From positions 62,001-126,000 of the forward strand of contig NZ_MAEH01000009.1 in the NCBI RefSeq assembly GCF_009933135.1: 64,000 bases of DNA. The letters are read 5' to 3'. The DNA comes from Candidatus Enterococcus leclercqii (lineage in GTDB: Bacteria > Bacillota > Bacilli > Lactobacillales > Enterococcaceae). The stretch's first letter is position 1. Every line of letters starts with the position of its first letter. Positions 1 to 7,926 of the stretch are shown piece after piece. The notes beneath the pieces were generated by a model that worked only from the letters and a program-made list of their open reading frames with translations, made no database searches and was not told the DNA's origin. A program made the position numbers and the translations under genes.

Positions 1-28
1 CAGCCTACCTATCAGAGGAGGAACACTT

Positions 29-1363
29 TTGACTAATGAACTGTCACGAAAACAACGGTTGCACTTCTTTTTACTGAATGTTGCAGCATTTGCGGCGATC
101 TTCTTGGCATTAGGTTTTATCATCTTGCAGCTTCTGCAAAGCTCTGCTTATCGACAGACAGATGAATCTTTAAAGCAAATGGCGGAAAATGCTGATCGAA
201 TCAAAATTGAAATTGACCGGTATCAAGAAGACAACCCTTTTTTAGATCCCGGCACCACCATGCCCCGACCACCCCAATCTCAATCAGGGAATGGCCCCAA
301 CAACCGTTTCAACTCTCAAGTTGTCTTGTGGTCTGCAGACGGCAAAGTATTGAATAAAGACGTTTTAGGTGCCCGCTTCAATGAGCTGCAAAATCTGAAA
401 CTGGATACTGAAAAATTGAATGCTGTCACTGAAATCAAGGTTGCCAGCAACGAGAACTCTGGGGCCAAGTTGACTTTCCACTCAATAACAATTTCCTTAC
501 CAGATGCCGACCACGACGATGTGGCTTATGTTCAGTTTCTGGAAAATACCGATCAAATCGCCGAATCGATGAGTACTTTTCGCACAATCCTGATTTTATG
601 TATGGTGGTCTTTTGGTTGTTGTCTATTGCCATCAGTTATTTCATCTCCAAACAGAACATGAAACCCGTTTTGGCAGCTTGGCAAAAGCAGCAAGAATTC
701 GTTGAAAATGCCTCACATGAGCTGCGAACACCCTTGACCATCATTCAGAACTCCCTACAGCGCTTATTCACCAAGCCAAATCGCACCATTTTGGAAGAAT
801 CTGAAAGCATCGCCCAAGCGCTAAACGAAACCCGCCGACTGAACGGCTTGACCACCGACCTTTTGACCATTGCCCGCAGCGATGCCAATGAGGAAACACT
901 GGATAGACAGTCTTTCTCGCCGGAAACTTTCATTCATGAATTAATCAAACCCTTTGAAGAAATTGCCCAACTGGAAGACAAACACTTACTGGTGGAAAAT
1001 TTTGCCAAAGTCCCAGTAACAGCCGATGAAGGCAAGATCCATCAACTGCTGGTGATCTTATTGGACAATGCCCTAAAATACACGGTGGCCGGTGATAGAA
1101 TCGTCTTGCAATCTGAAATCTCTGGTGGTGATAACTGGCTTTTGGAAGTCAAAAATTCCGGCCCTTCAATCCCGGATGATGAGAAAAAGCAAATCTTCGA
1201 ACGTTTTCACCGAACCGATCCAGCCCGCGGCAAAGAAACCGGCGGCTACGGTCTGGGTCTGGCGATTGCTAAACAGATTGTTACCGCTCATAAAGGAAAA
1301 ATCACCGTTCACGATTGGCAGCCCCAAGGAGTGAGCTTCCGTATCAAATTGCCAATCAAATAG
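29..1363 (+). CDS. Two-component sensor histidine kinase
   Basis: Membrane histidine kinase that senses an extracellular signal and phosphorylates a response regulator. Two hydrophobic segments (about residues 14-37 and 185-207) bracket an extracellular loop of about 145 residues. The dimerisation/phosphoacceptor domain holds the H-box around His230 (ASHELRTPL). The C-terminal ATPase domain shows the N-box (DNALKY, near 348) and the G-box (GYGLGLAIAK, near 410). The start is TTG at 29, placed 7-8 bases after a GAGGAGG ribosome site at 15-21. The partner response regulator is not in the window and probably lies just beyond the left edge, since such genes usually sit immediately upstream. The ligand cannot be told from sequence; the loop is not a recognisable PAS or Cache domain. 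Confidence 0.93.
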   Translation: MTNELSRKQRLHFFLLNVAAFAAIFLALGFIILQLLQSSAYRQTDESLKQMAENADRIKIEIDRYQEDNPFLDPGTTMPRPPQSQSGNGPNNRFNSQVVLWSADGKVLNKDVLGARFNELQNLKLDTEKLNAVTEIKVASNENSGAKLTFHSITISLPDADHDDVAYVQFLENTDQIAESMSTFRTILILCMVVFWLLSIAISYFISKQNMKPVLAAWQKQQEFVENASHELRTPLTIIQNSLQRLFTKPNRTILEESESIAQALNETRRLNGLTTDLLTIARSDANEETLDRQSFSPETFIHELIKPFEEIAQLEDKHLLVENFAKVPVTADEGKIHQLLVILLDNALKYTVAGDRIVLQSEISGGDNWLLEVKNSGPSIPDDEKKQIFERFHRTDPARGKETGGYGLGLAIAKQIVTAHKGKITVHDWQPQGVSFRIKLPIK

Positions 1364-1466
1364 CTTTTGCCGGCAATCAAAAAGACCGCTTTGTCACTAA
1401 TTCCTAAAAGGAGTTGTGCCAGAGTTCGTAGCAGGCGCATTTCCCTACGAAATAAGAGAAAAAGAA

Positions 1467-1586
1467 AAAGCCAAGTCGCTTCTACTGTTTTTTAGTGGAG
1501 GCGACTTGGCTTTTGAAGTCTCACGTTTGCTATTGTTTGCTTCTGGGGACGATGACTAGACGTTTTTTTGTTCCAGCATAGTCAAT
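1467..1586 (-). repeat. 3'-UTR repeat, copy A (hairpin terminator plus conserved flank)
   Basis: Copy A of an intergenic repeat present three times in this window (also 15193-15312 and 57860-57970). Read on the minus strand it starts right after the stop codon of the oxidoreductase at 1587, runs through about 70 bases with conserved blocks, and ends in a long perfect hairpin (1467-1514, arms beginning AAAGCCAAGTCGC) followed by T residues. It should act as the transcription terminator of the upstream gene. The hairpin and flank are shared between copies, while the adjacent genes are unrelated. Confidence 0.8.
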
Positions 1587-2537
1587 TTATTGTTGCCACT
1601 GCTGATAGAGACGGGCTACTTTTTCTACCGTATCAAGCGTCAGCTGATGAGTCATTACCGGACTTTCAATCAATCCTTTTTCTAGGCACTCATTCACATG
1701 AGTGATTTCATAGACAAACTCACTTTGATAAGGGAAAGATAAGACTTCTTCTCCGGTGGCCGTATGAATTGTTGCGGTATCGGTCTTCCAAAAATTGGGA
1801 ATATGAATCTCGCCTTTCGTCCCATACACTGTCATCCCGCTAGGCAGATCCAATTCCACCGTCAAAAAAATATCTGCCAGCACATCTTGCGCCAGCTTTA
1901 GTGAAAGCTCTGTCTGCAGATCACCTTCACCTGCCGGCAAAATGGCATTGCCACTGATTGCGGAAATTTTCCGATCAGTGATGTATTGCATATATTGTAG
2001 CGGATAGCTGCCAGAACTATGGAGTGCCCCGCCACCGGCTGAAAGATCATGAAACCAGGTGATGTGGTCGATATGCGGATAAGACGTAACCGAAGCCACT
2101 TTCTTTACTGCGCCAATGCGCCCTTCGCGAAGAGCTTGTCGAACCGCCTGTGTCACTGGCAAAAATAGGGACTTTTGGGCTTCCATCAGAAATAGTCCCC
2201 GCTGTTGTGCCAACTCAAAAAGTTCTTTTGCTTCTGCGGCACTCAAAGTGAAGGGCTTTTCCAACAACACCGGCTTACCGGCAATGAGGGCTTGTTTGGC
2301 AGCGTCATAATGGCCCTTGTTGTAAGTCGCAATATAGACGATATCAACAGCAGGGTCAGCATACAGCTCTTCATAACTGCCATAGGCTTGGGGAATCCCT
2401 AGTTTTTCTGCGGCTTGCTGCGCTTTTTCAATACCTCTGGAAGCGATGGCTACCACCGTCCCTGTTTGACTTTCTTTGACCCCGGCGACAAAACGAGGGA
2501 CGACTTGTGCAGTACTGATGATGCCGTAACGGATCAT
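1587..2537 (-). CDS. Gfo/Idh/MocA family NAD(P)-dependent oxidoreductase
   Basis: Cytoplasmic dehydrogenase of about 316 residues with an N-terminal Rossmann nucleotide-binding domain and a C-terminal Gfo/Idh/MocA substrate domain. The N-terminus (MIRYGIISTAQ) leads into the dinucleotide fold. The segment VLLEKPF near residue 95 is the family's EKP motif, whose Lys is catalytic. The start at 2537 is chosen because a GGAGGTGATC ribosome site ends six bases before it; a longer reading from 2564 would place that site inside the gene. A sigma-A-like promoter precedes it (2604-2633), and repeat copy A provides the terminator, so it appears monocistronic. Members oxidise sugars, inositols or dihydrodiols; the substrate is not identifiable here. 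Confidence 0.92.
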   Translation of the reverse strand: MIRYGIISTAQVVPRFVAGVKESQTGTVVAIASRGIEKAQQAAEKLGIPQAYGSYEELYADPAVDIVYIATYNKGHYDAAKQALIAGKPVLLEKPFTLSAAEAKELFELAQQRGLFLMEAQKSLFLPVTQAVRQALREGRIGAVKKVASVTSYPHIDHITWFHDLSAGGGALHSSGSYPLQYMQYITDRKISAISGNAILPAGEGDLQTELSLKLAQDVLADIFLTVELDLPSGMTVYGTKGEIHIPNFWKTDTATIHTATGEEVLSFPYQSEFVYEITHVNECLEKGLIESPVMTHQLTLDTVEKVARLYQQWQQ

Positions 2538-2603
2538 CTGGATCACCTCCGTGAAATTTACCAACTGCTCTGACTTTCATAAAACAGCAGCTCAGTTTTT
2601 TTC

Positions 2604-2633
2604 AGTATAACAGGGTCTTCCATCAAAGAGCAA
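2604..2633 (-). promoter_or_regulatory. Promoter of the Gfo/Idh/MocA gene
   Basis: On the minus strand TTGCTC (2628-2633) and TATACT (2604-2609) are separated by 18 bases, about 65 bases upstream of the ribosome site. It lies after the terminator of the 2656-2838 RNA, so the gene is expressed independently of that RNA. Confidence 0.55.
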
Positions 2634-2655
2634 AGAGACCGTCCCGAACAGAAGT

Positions 2656-2838
2656 CAAAAAAAGCGAGCAACCCAAAGGCTGCTCGCTTTGTCCAATACC
2701 ACCATAACGGTGATAGAAGTGCCGGTCGTCCACTACCTTCACTTCAGCCACCCTGCAAATCCGGCAGGTGAGGTGCGAACCTCGTTGCGGCTATGGTTGA
2801 ATCGTCGGCATCAAGCCAACTTTTCGGCTCATCGCATG
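2656..2838 (-). ncRNA. Candidate small structured RNA, family not recognised
   Basis: A region of about 180 bases bounded by a strong sigma-A promoter (2845-2872) and an intrinsic terminator (stem arms 2662-2670 and 2681-2689, followed by seven T residues on the minus strand). Inside are clear short helices: GAGGU/ACCUC around a UCGC loop, CCUGC/GCAGG, CACC/GGUG, and AGCC/GGCU pairings. No ORF with a ribosome site was found in it, and the next gene has its own promoter, so it looks like a free-standing RNA rather than a leader. Its length and setting are compatible with a 6S-like or regulatory RNA. I compared it with T-box, tmRNA, SRP RNA and common riboswitch signatures from memory and saw no match. 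Confidence 0.6.
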
Positions 2839-2844
2839 TTGTTT

Positions 2845-2872
2845 ATCATAACAGGAAATCAGCAGTTGTCAA
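2845..2872 (-). promoter_or_regulatory. Strong sigma-A promoter of the candidate small RNA
   Basis: The minus strand shows a perfect TTGACA (2867-2872) and TATGAT (2845-2850) separated by 16 bases. The predicted transcript starts near 2838. It lies about 100 bases after the stop of the glycosylasparaginase gene and points away from it. Confidence 0.7.
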
Positions 2873-2973
2873 TCTTTTCACGAATTAATTCTGGCAATCC
2901 TTGCTTCTCACCAAAAAGCTACTGTATGGGCTCCTTTAGCAATGAGTCAGTTGTTTTTAGCCGCTTTAAAAGA

Positions 2974-3921
2974 TTATACCGGCGCTTTGATCCGCTTTTC
3001 ATAAGCATCCAGCCACTCCTGTGTGATTGGTTGGATCAAAGTGGTATGATCTGGTCCCGGATTGGCCATAAATATACCACAGGTTCCGTCTTTTACTGCC
3101 ACGCTGAAGGTGAATTCTACATTGGTTGCTACTCCCCAGGCTCCTTCATTGTTCATTGCCACCAGCGAAAAAGCCCCCGCCTTACCATAGCGTCTAGTCA
3201 AAGTATCCGCAAACTCGTAGACCGCTTTGTCACACGCTTGCTGTGGCGTCAGGCCCGCCGCCATCAAGCGGACGATTTCATAAGAAAGACAGCCCTTCAT
3301 CAAGTCTTCTCCCAAACCGGTAGCCGCCGCGCCACCTACTTCGGCATCCACATAAAATCCCGAACCCGACAACGGCGAATCTCCAACTCGTCCTTTTTTC
3401 TTCATGAACAAGCCCGAACTGGAAGTTCCCGCCGTCATTCGTGCCTGCTTGTCCAAACAGACCATTCCCACTGTATCGTGGCCGTCATAAGGACTCAGAT
3501 TGGTCTTAGCGATTTCTTCACAGCGCTTTTCCCAGATTTTTTTGGCCCGCTCCGTTAACATGTTTTTTCGCTCAAAGCCTTCCAACATCGCATATTGAGT
3601 AGCTCCGTCACCGACGCGAAAGCTGTTAAATTTGTCATGGCTCAATTTTCGTGCTACTGAAATAGGATTGGCTACGTCTGTAATTCCCGCTACAGCACCG
3701 ATAGCAAACGTGTCGCCGTCCATATAGGCTGCATCCATTTCCAATATGCCGTTTTCATTTGGCAACCCGCCATAGCCGACTGATTTATAAAACGGATAAT
3801 CCTCGACTGATTTGATGGCCGTTTCCATCGCATCCCCGGCAAAAGCCTCCGCCTCCAGCATTTTTTTTGCTGCCAAAACACCGTCGTGAGCCATCCGCCA
3901 CGTTGCAATAATTCCCCACAT
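2974..3921 (-). CDS. N4-(beta-N-acetylglucosaminyl)-L-asparaginase (glycosylasparaginase)
   Basis: Ntn-hydrolase of 315 residues expected to cleave the amide bond of GlcNAc-asparagine, giving aspartate and the amino sugar, the last step in breakdown of N-linked glycopeptides. The motif GHDTVG holds the predicted autoprocessing and nucleophilic residue Thr150; the following GTSSSG and RVGDSPLSGSG stretches are family hallmarks. Autocleavage before Thr150 would give alpha and beta chains. No signal peptide is visible, so it should be cytoplasmic. The start at 3921 follows a GAGGAAAC ribosome site. It is the last gene of a minus-strand set with a dipeptidase, a GntR regulator and a YitT protein, a context suited to imported glyco-amino acids or small glycopeptides. 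Confidence 0.9.
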   Translation of the reverse strand: MWGIIATWRMAHDGVLAAKKMLEAEAFAGDAMETAIKSVEDYPFYKSVGYGGLPNENGILEMDAAYMDGDTFAIGAVAGITDVANPISVARKLSHDKFNSFRVGDGATQYAMLEGFERKNMLTERAKKIWEKRCEEIAKTNLSPYDGHDTVGMVCLDKQARMTAGTSSSGLFMKKKGRVGDSPLSGSGFYVDAEVGGAAATGLGEDLMKGCLSYEIVRLMAAGLTPQQACDKAVYEFADTLTRRYGKAGAFSLVAMNNEGAWGVATNVEFTFSVAVKDGTCGIFMANPGPDHTTLIQPITQEWLDAYEKRIKAPV

Positions 3922-4047
3922 GATTGTTTCCTCGTTTCTGTTCGATTTAAAGTATTTATTTGCTTATCTGATGATTTCCCCATAGCCGCCAAAACCTCTA
4001 ATTTTGACAATCAGCACCCATTTCTTACTGAAGCTTTCTGGCACAGA

Positions 4048-5415
4048 TTAGTCATTAATGGTCAAAGCTTCGATTGCTGCCATGTAAATTTCCATATTTT
4101 TTTTGAGATCCGCCACTGCCATGTATTCATCTTTGTTGTGGGCGATTCCTTTTTGCCCCGGAAATGATGGACCAAAGGCAATGATATTGGGCATCTTGCG
4201 GGCATAGGTCCCACCGGTAGTCGTTACTGGCGTGCCATCTGCACCGGTTGCTGCTTCATAGATGGCTGTCAGCTTGCGGATTTCCGGCCCTTCTTTGTCC
4301 TTCATGATCCCCGGCATACTGCGAGTCACCGCTAAATGCGCCCCCTCAAACAATGCCTGTTGCATACCGCTTATCACTTCTGCTTCCGTTACCGTCACCG
4401 GATAACGAAAGGACAGGGACAACGCCAATTGCGTGTCATTGAGCTTTTGAAAAGTGACCGGTGTCAAAATCAGCTTTCCAGAATCTGCATCTGCCAACGC
4501 CAGATTGATCCCTTCACCGTAATGTTTTTCATGAAAACTATCGTACAACCAACTAAAGTAAGCCCGTAACCGAGCGGACAATGCTTCACACGCCGATAGC
4601 TTGCCTGCCAAAAGGGTAATTGCATTTTCACCTAGTTCCGGTGCATTGCTGGGGGAACGCTTGCCATTGACTTGGATTGTTTCTCCAGTACCGGTCAATG
4701 TCACTGATAGTTGATTAGGTACGCTGGCCCGGTTTTGCTCCCCTACTACTTCTGACAATTCGGCCAATTCTGCTGCTTCAAAATCTGTGGTAATCGTCAC
4801 TCCTACCACGCCCCGCTCCCCATAGACGACTGGGTATTTGCAGTCGGGGGTGAAGCCAAATACTGGTGGTGCTTCTTGCTCCAGATACAAAGGAATGTCT
4901 GACATTCCACTCTCCTCGTCGGTACCAAATAAAATCCGCAGTGTTTTATCCGGCACAAAACCGTCGTCTTTAAGTACCTTCATTCCGTAAAAGCAGCTCA
5001 TGATTGGCCCTTTATTGTCAAGAATGCCACGACCATAAAGTACCCCGTCGCTTTCCGTCAGATCAAAGGGTGGAAAATGCCAACCTTCCCCTGCCGGCAC
5101 CACATCCAGATGCCCAACGATTCCAATATATTCTCTGTCTGGTTCGTCGTTGGCTGCTACCGCTTTTTTCTGATGCCCGTCAGCCGAGTTTTTTCCCGAC
5201 CATTGGACATAGCCTACCGCGTTGTTTACAACTCCGGTTTCAAAGCCCCAGCTCTGCCCTAATGTCATTGCCAGGTCCATTCCCCGACGAGGCTCTTTGC
5301 CAAAAGGTGCCCCCGGTGCTGGCTCACCTTTCACGCTGGCAATCTGCATCATTTGTTTTAAAACACCGAGAAATTCCGGCCAATTATTTTCTGTCAGTTC
5401 TTTATAATTTCTCAT
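4048..5415 (-). CDS. M20 family metallopeptidase, PepV-like dipeptidase
   Basis: Zinc-dependent peptidase of 455 residues resembling the PepV/Sapep branch of family M20. Visible metal and catalytic residues include His102 and Asp104 in GHLDVVPAGEGW, Asp133 in GRGILDNKGP, and the Glu pair in FGTDEESG near 167; a C-terminal His (AHNKDE) completes the metal site. The middle of the protein is the lid domain typical of PepV. It is cytoplasmic with no signal peptide. Its ATG overlaps the stop of the preceding GntR gene by four bases (ATGA), implying translational coupling. Next to a glycosylasparaginase it may trim short peptides carrying GlcNAc-Asn, but this is inferred from the neighbourhood only. 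Confidence 0.88.
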   Translation of the reverse strand: MRNYKELTENNWPEFLGVLKQMMQIASVKGEPAPGAPFGKEPRRGMDLAMTLGQSWGFETGVVNNAVGYVQWSGKNSADGHQKKAVAANDEPDREYIGIVGHLDVVPAGEGWHFPPFDLTESDGVLYGRGILDNKGPIMSCFYGMKVLKDDGFVPDKTLRILFGTDEESGMSDIPLYLEQEAPPVFGFTPDCKYPVVYGERGVVGVTITTDFEAAELAELSEVVGEQNRASVPNQLSVTLTGTGETIQVNGKRSPSNAPELGENAITLLAGKLSACEALSARLRAYFSWLYDSFHEKHYGEGINLALADADSGKLILTPVTFQKLNDTQLALSLSFRYPVTVTEAEVISGMQQALFEGAHLAVTRSMPGIMKDKEGPEIRKLTAIYEAATGADGTPVTTTGGTYARKMPNIIAFGPSFPGQKGIAHNKDEYMAVADLKKNMEIYMAAIEALTIND

Positions 5416-6146
5416 CGGTACCGCTTCCTCTGCAATGTATTTCGAAAGGTATATTTGTCTGCACGATAAAACGACGTATCATACAAAATTGGTCGTCCGT
5501 CTGGTGAATACGTGAGGGAATGAACCAACAATAGTGGCGCCCCCTCAGGCAAATGCAGCAACTGGGCCAACTGCTCATCTGCCAAAACTGCTTCTACCTC
5601 TTGATGAGAGTAGCCAATCTCCACTTGTTTTTCCAACTCACGAAACAAAGAACCTTCTAATAATTCATCAGACACAACTGGTAAATAGCGCTGTGGCAAG
5701 TATAAATCTTCCACTGTCATCGGTTCATTTTCTAAAAATCGAAGACGGCTGAGATGCAGCAGCGGTTCCAAGTGATTATTAGCTCTTTCTTCACCAAAAA
5801 AAGCAGTCACCTTTTCAGGAATCCTTGTTGCCACCTCGCAGCTCAAAACTTTTGTCCGGGGCTCACGACCTTCTTCTAATGCCTTTTCAGTAAACCCCTG
5901 CAAGCCCCCTGAGCCACTGGAAATCTTACTTGGCCGCATCACGTAGGTGCCTCTACCGGGTTCTTTTGCCAATAGATGCTCATCAATCAAAACCGCTACT
6001 GCTTTGCGTACTGTCAAACGACTCACTTGAAAGATTTCCGCCAATTCGTATTCTGACGGCAGCTTTTGCCCCGGCTGGTACTTTCCGCTATTGATTTTCT
6101 CTCGCAATTCTGCCGCTACTTGTTGAAAGGCTGTTAACTTCTTCAT
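5412..6146 (-). CDS. GntR family transcriptional regulator (HutC/UTRA type)
   Basis: DNA-binding regulator of about 244 residues. An N-terminal winged helix (EKINSGKYQPGQKLPSEYEL through the recognition helix VSRLTVRKAVAVL) is followed by a UTRA ligand domain, in which LLHLSRLRFLENEPMTVEDLY and the DTSFYRADKYTF end are typical. The start at 6146 is preferred over 6182 because an AAAGGGTGAGG ribosome site lies just before it. It is the second gene of the operon, 30 bases after the YitT gene and overlapping the peptidase gene by four bases. Two GTATATAC sites in the operon promoter fit the HutC-subfamily operator form, so autoregulation in response to an amino sugar or glyco-amino acid is likely. 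Confidence 0.9.
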   Translation of the reverse strand: MKKLTAFQQVAAELREKINSGKYQPGQKLPSEYELAEIFQVSRLTVRKAVAVLIDEHLLAKEPGRGTYVMRPSKISSGSGGLQGFTEKALEEGREPRTKVLSCEVATRIPEKVTAFFGEERANNHLEPLLHLSRLRFLENEPMTVEDLYLPQRYLPVVSDELLEGSLFRELEKQVEIGYSHQEVEAVLADEQLAQLLHLPEGAPLLLVHSLTYSPDGRPILYDTSFYRADKYTFRNTLQRKRYR

Positions 6147-6175
6147 TTGCCTCACCCTTTCTTTTTTGTATCCAT

Positions 6176-7021
6176 TTACCACTCATAAAAGACCCGATTC
6201 GTGCTCACCCCAGAAGCCACTGAAACAAACGCCTGCTGGTCTGCCTGATGGATCGTCTCTTTGACTTTTTTGAGCTCCCGCTGTGAAACCACCATCATCA
6301 ACAACTTTTTCTCTTGATGATCGAAGGCACCCTCCACATCATTGATAATCGTAATTCCCCGCGTCAAGCTCGCTTGCAACGAGCCGGCTACCTGCTGGGA
6401 ATGCTCTGTTACGATCATCAGCTGGACCCGTTTTTGCTTGGCATTCACATAATCTACCACCCGTCCGCTGATAAAAACGGCGGCAGCACTGTAAAAGGCA
6501 AATTGCCACCCATACAGCAATCCTGCGAAAAACTGCAAGGTCACGTTAAAGGCAATAAAAAAACTGCCGATACTTCGACCCGTTGCCTTTTTCACCAAAA
6601 TACCAATAATGTCCAAACCGCCAGTAGAAAAGTCGCTGTTCAAAGTCAGCCCCACTGAAAATCCGTGGAGCACCCCGCCAAATACCGCACAAATTACCGG
6701 ATCAGTAGTCAAAGTAATTACCGGTACCAGCTTCATTACAAAGGACGTCACCACTACAGCAAAAACCGTGTACAAGGTAAACTTCCGATCAATTTTTTGC
6801 CAGGCGATAGCTAATAATGGCAAATTGAACACCAATACCAACGCCGGAATCGTCAATTGAATCCCCAGCTGATCTTCCAGCACTTGAACCAAGAGTTGTG
6901 ACAAACCAGTAATCCCATTTGCGTAGATGTTTCCTGGCAACCAGAACATATTCAAGCCCACTGACGAGATCACACTATACGCTAGCGCCACCAACAACTT
7001 GCGCCCTACACCTTTATCCAT
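6176..7021 (-). CDS. YitT family membrane protein with DUF2179 tail
   Basis: Integral membrane protein of 281 residues. The first 190 residues contain about five to six hydrophobic helices of the YitT/DUF161 family (motifs NMFWLPGNIYANGITGL and FSTGGLDIIG), and the last 80 residues form the soluble DUF2179 domain ending GVSTNRVFYEW. No transport function is established for the family in general. Being the first gene of an operon with a GntR sensor, a dipeptidase and glycosylasparaginase, it is a candidate for substrate uptake or export in that pathway (inference). The start follows an AAGGAAGG site. A second YitT relative at 35334-35999, without the DUF2179 tail, also sits in a glycan operon. 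Confidence 0.88.
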   Translation of the reverse strand: MDKGVGRKLLVALAYSVISSVGLNMFWLPGNIYANGITGLSQLLVQVLEDQLGIQLTIPALVLVFNLPLLAIAWQKIDRKFTLYTVFAVVVTSFVMKLVPVITLTTDPVICAVFGGVLHGFSVGLTLNSDFSTGGLDIIGILVKKATGRSIGSFFIAFNVTLQFFAGLLYGWQFAFYSAAAVFISGRVVDYVNAKQKRVQLMIVTEHSQQVAGSLQASLTRGITIINDVEGAFDHQEKKLLMMVVSQRELKKVKETIHQADQQAFVSVASGVSTNRVFYEW

Positions 7022-7052
7022 AGTTACCTTCCTTGTTCATCTTTTGAAATTT

Positions 7053-7081
7053 AGTATATACTATTCGGTATATACTATCAA
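7053..7081 (-). promoter_or_regulatory. Operon promoter with paired GntR-type operators
   Basis: Minus-strand TTGATA (7076-7081) and TATACT (7053-7058) are 17 bases apart. Two identical palindromes GTATATAC (7054-7061 and 7068-7075), each in the direct repeat GTATATACTAT, overlap the -10 box and the spacer. Spacing is 14 bases between copies. The positions would allow the operon's GntR protein to block RNA polymerase. Confidence 0.75.
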
Positions 7082-7110
7082 CAAATTTTAAAAACGCTTT
7101 CGAAATTTTA

Positions 7111-7149
7111 CAAAAAAGCGTTGTAAAGAGTGTTTCAACTCCTTACAAC
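7111..7149 (-). terminator. Terminator of udk
   Basis: Hairpin with 12-base arms (7120-7131 and 7138-7149, one mismatch) followed on the minus strand by GCTTTTTT. It closes the udk transcript just before the YitT operon promoter. Confidence 0.8.
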
Positions 7150-7167
7150 GCCTGAATTTAATCTTGA

Positions 7168-7797
7168 TTAGTCATGATTCAAAAAAGTTCCAACCTTTGT
7201 CGCGATTAGATCGATGGCGACGTGATTTTCGCCGCCTTCCGGTACGATGATATCGGCGTAGCGCTTAGTTGGCTCGATGAACTGGTGATACATGGGTTTG
7301 ACTACTGACAAGTATTGGTCAATGACCGAATCCAGTGTGCGTCCTCGTTCCTCCATGTCTCGTTTGATACGACGAATAATCCGAATATCATCGTCAGTAT
7401 CGACGTAGATCTTGATATCCATCAAATCTCGCAGGCGCTCGTCTTCCAAAATCAAAATCCCTTCTAAGATAATGACTTCTTTGGGCTCTTGCAAGATTGT
7501 CGCCGTCGAACGGGTATGAGCCACATAATCGTAAACCGGCTTTTCAATCGCTTCATAACTCATCAGTTTTTCAATATGGGCGATCAACAGATCGGTGTCA
7601 AAGGCAAAAGGATGGTCGTAGTTCGTGTTCAGCCGCTCCTCAAAACTGAGCTCTGATTGGTCTTTGTAATAAGAATCCTGTTCAAGCATCATGATGGAAT
7701 GATCAGGAAAGTTGTTGAAGATTGCTCGGCTGACGCTGGTCTTACCGCTCCCGGAGCCGCCGGTGACCCCGATTAGGATGGGTTTGGTTTCTGGCAT
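7168..7797 (-). CDS. udk: Uridine kinase
   Basis: Cytoplasmic pyrimidine-salvage kinase that phosphorylates uridine and cytidine to UMP and CMP using GTP or ATP. The protein has 209 residues, the usual length for bacterial Udk. The Walker A loop GGSGSGKT is at residues 13-20. The stretches [26 protein letters not shown] and YDYVAHTR are the uridine-binding region, and [17 protein letters not shown] carries the lid arginines. The start at 7797 follows an AAAAGGAGA ribosome site with seven-base spacing. It ends at a clear terminator (7111-7149), separating it from the downstream YitT operon. Confidence 0.97.
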   Translation of the reverse strand: MPETKPILIGVTGGSGSGKTSVSRAIFNNFPDHSIMMLEQDSYYKDQSELSFEERLNTNYDHPFAFDTDLLIAHIEKLMSYEAIEKPVYDYVAHTRSTATILQEPKEVIILEGILILEDERLRDLMDIKIYVDTDDDIRIIRRIKRDMEERGRTLDSVIDQYLSVVKPMYHQFIEPTKRYADIIVPEGGENHVAIDLIATKVGTFLNHD

Positions 7798-7926
7798 GTG
7801 GTTTCTCCTTTTTAATTATAGGCTACGTAACATTATAATAAAAAGCCGGGAAAAAGCTATGTTTTTCCATGAAAGAAACAGAACTTTTACAAGAAAACGT
7901 CGTCAACAAGGGCCTGCAGCAGGCAA

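Noticed and set aside
2656-2838. T-box or riboswitch interpretation of the small RNA
   Set aside because: AGGGTGG and GGTGGTA strings recall a T-box, but the full T-box sequence is absent, and the downstream oxidoreductase gene has its own promoter after the terminator.
2689-3558. Plus-strand reading frame of 289 codons
   Set aside because: Antisense to the well-supported glycosylasparaginase gene and the candidate RNA; no ribosome site and Arg/His/Ser-rich composition typical of a shadow frame.
5004-5507. Plus-strand frame of 167 codons
   Set aside because: Antisense to the M20 peptidase gene with its clear metal-binding motifs; no start signals.
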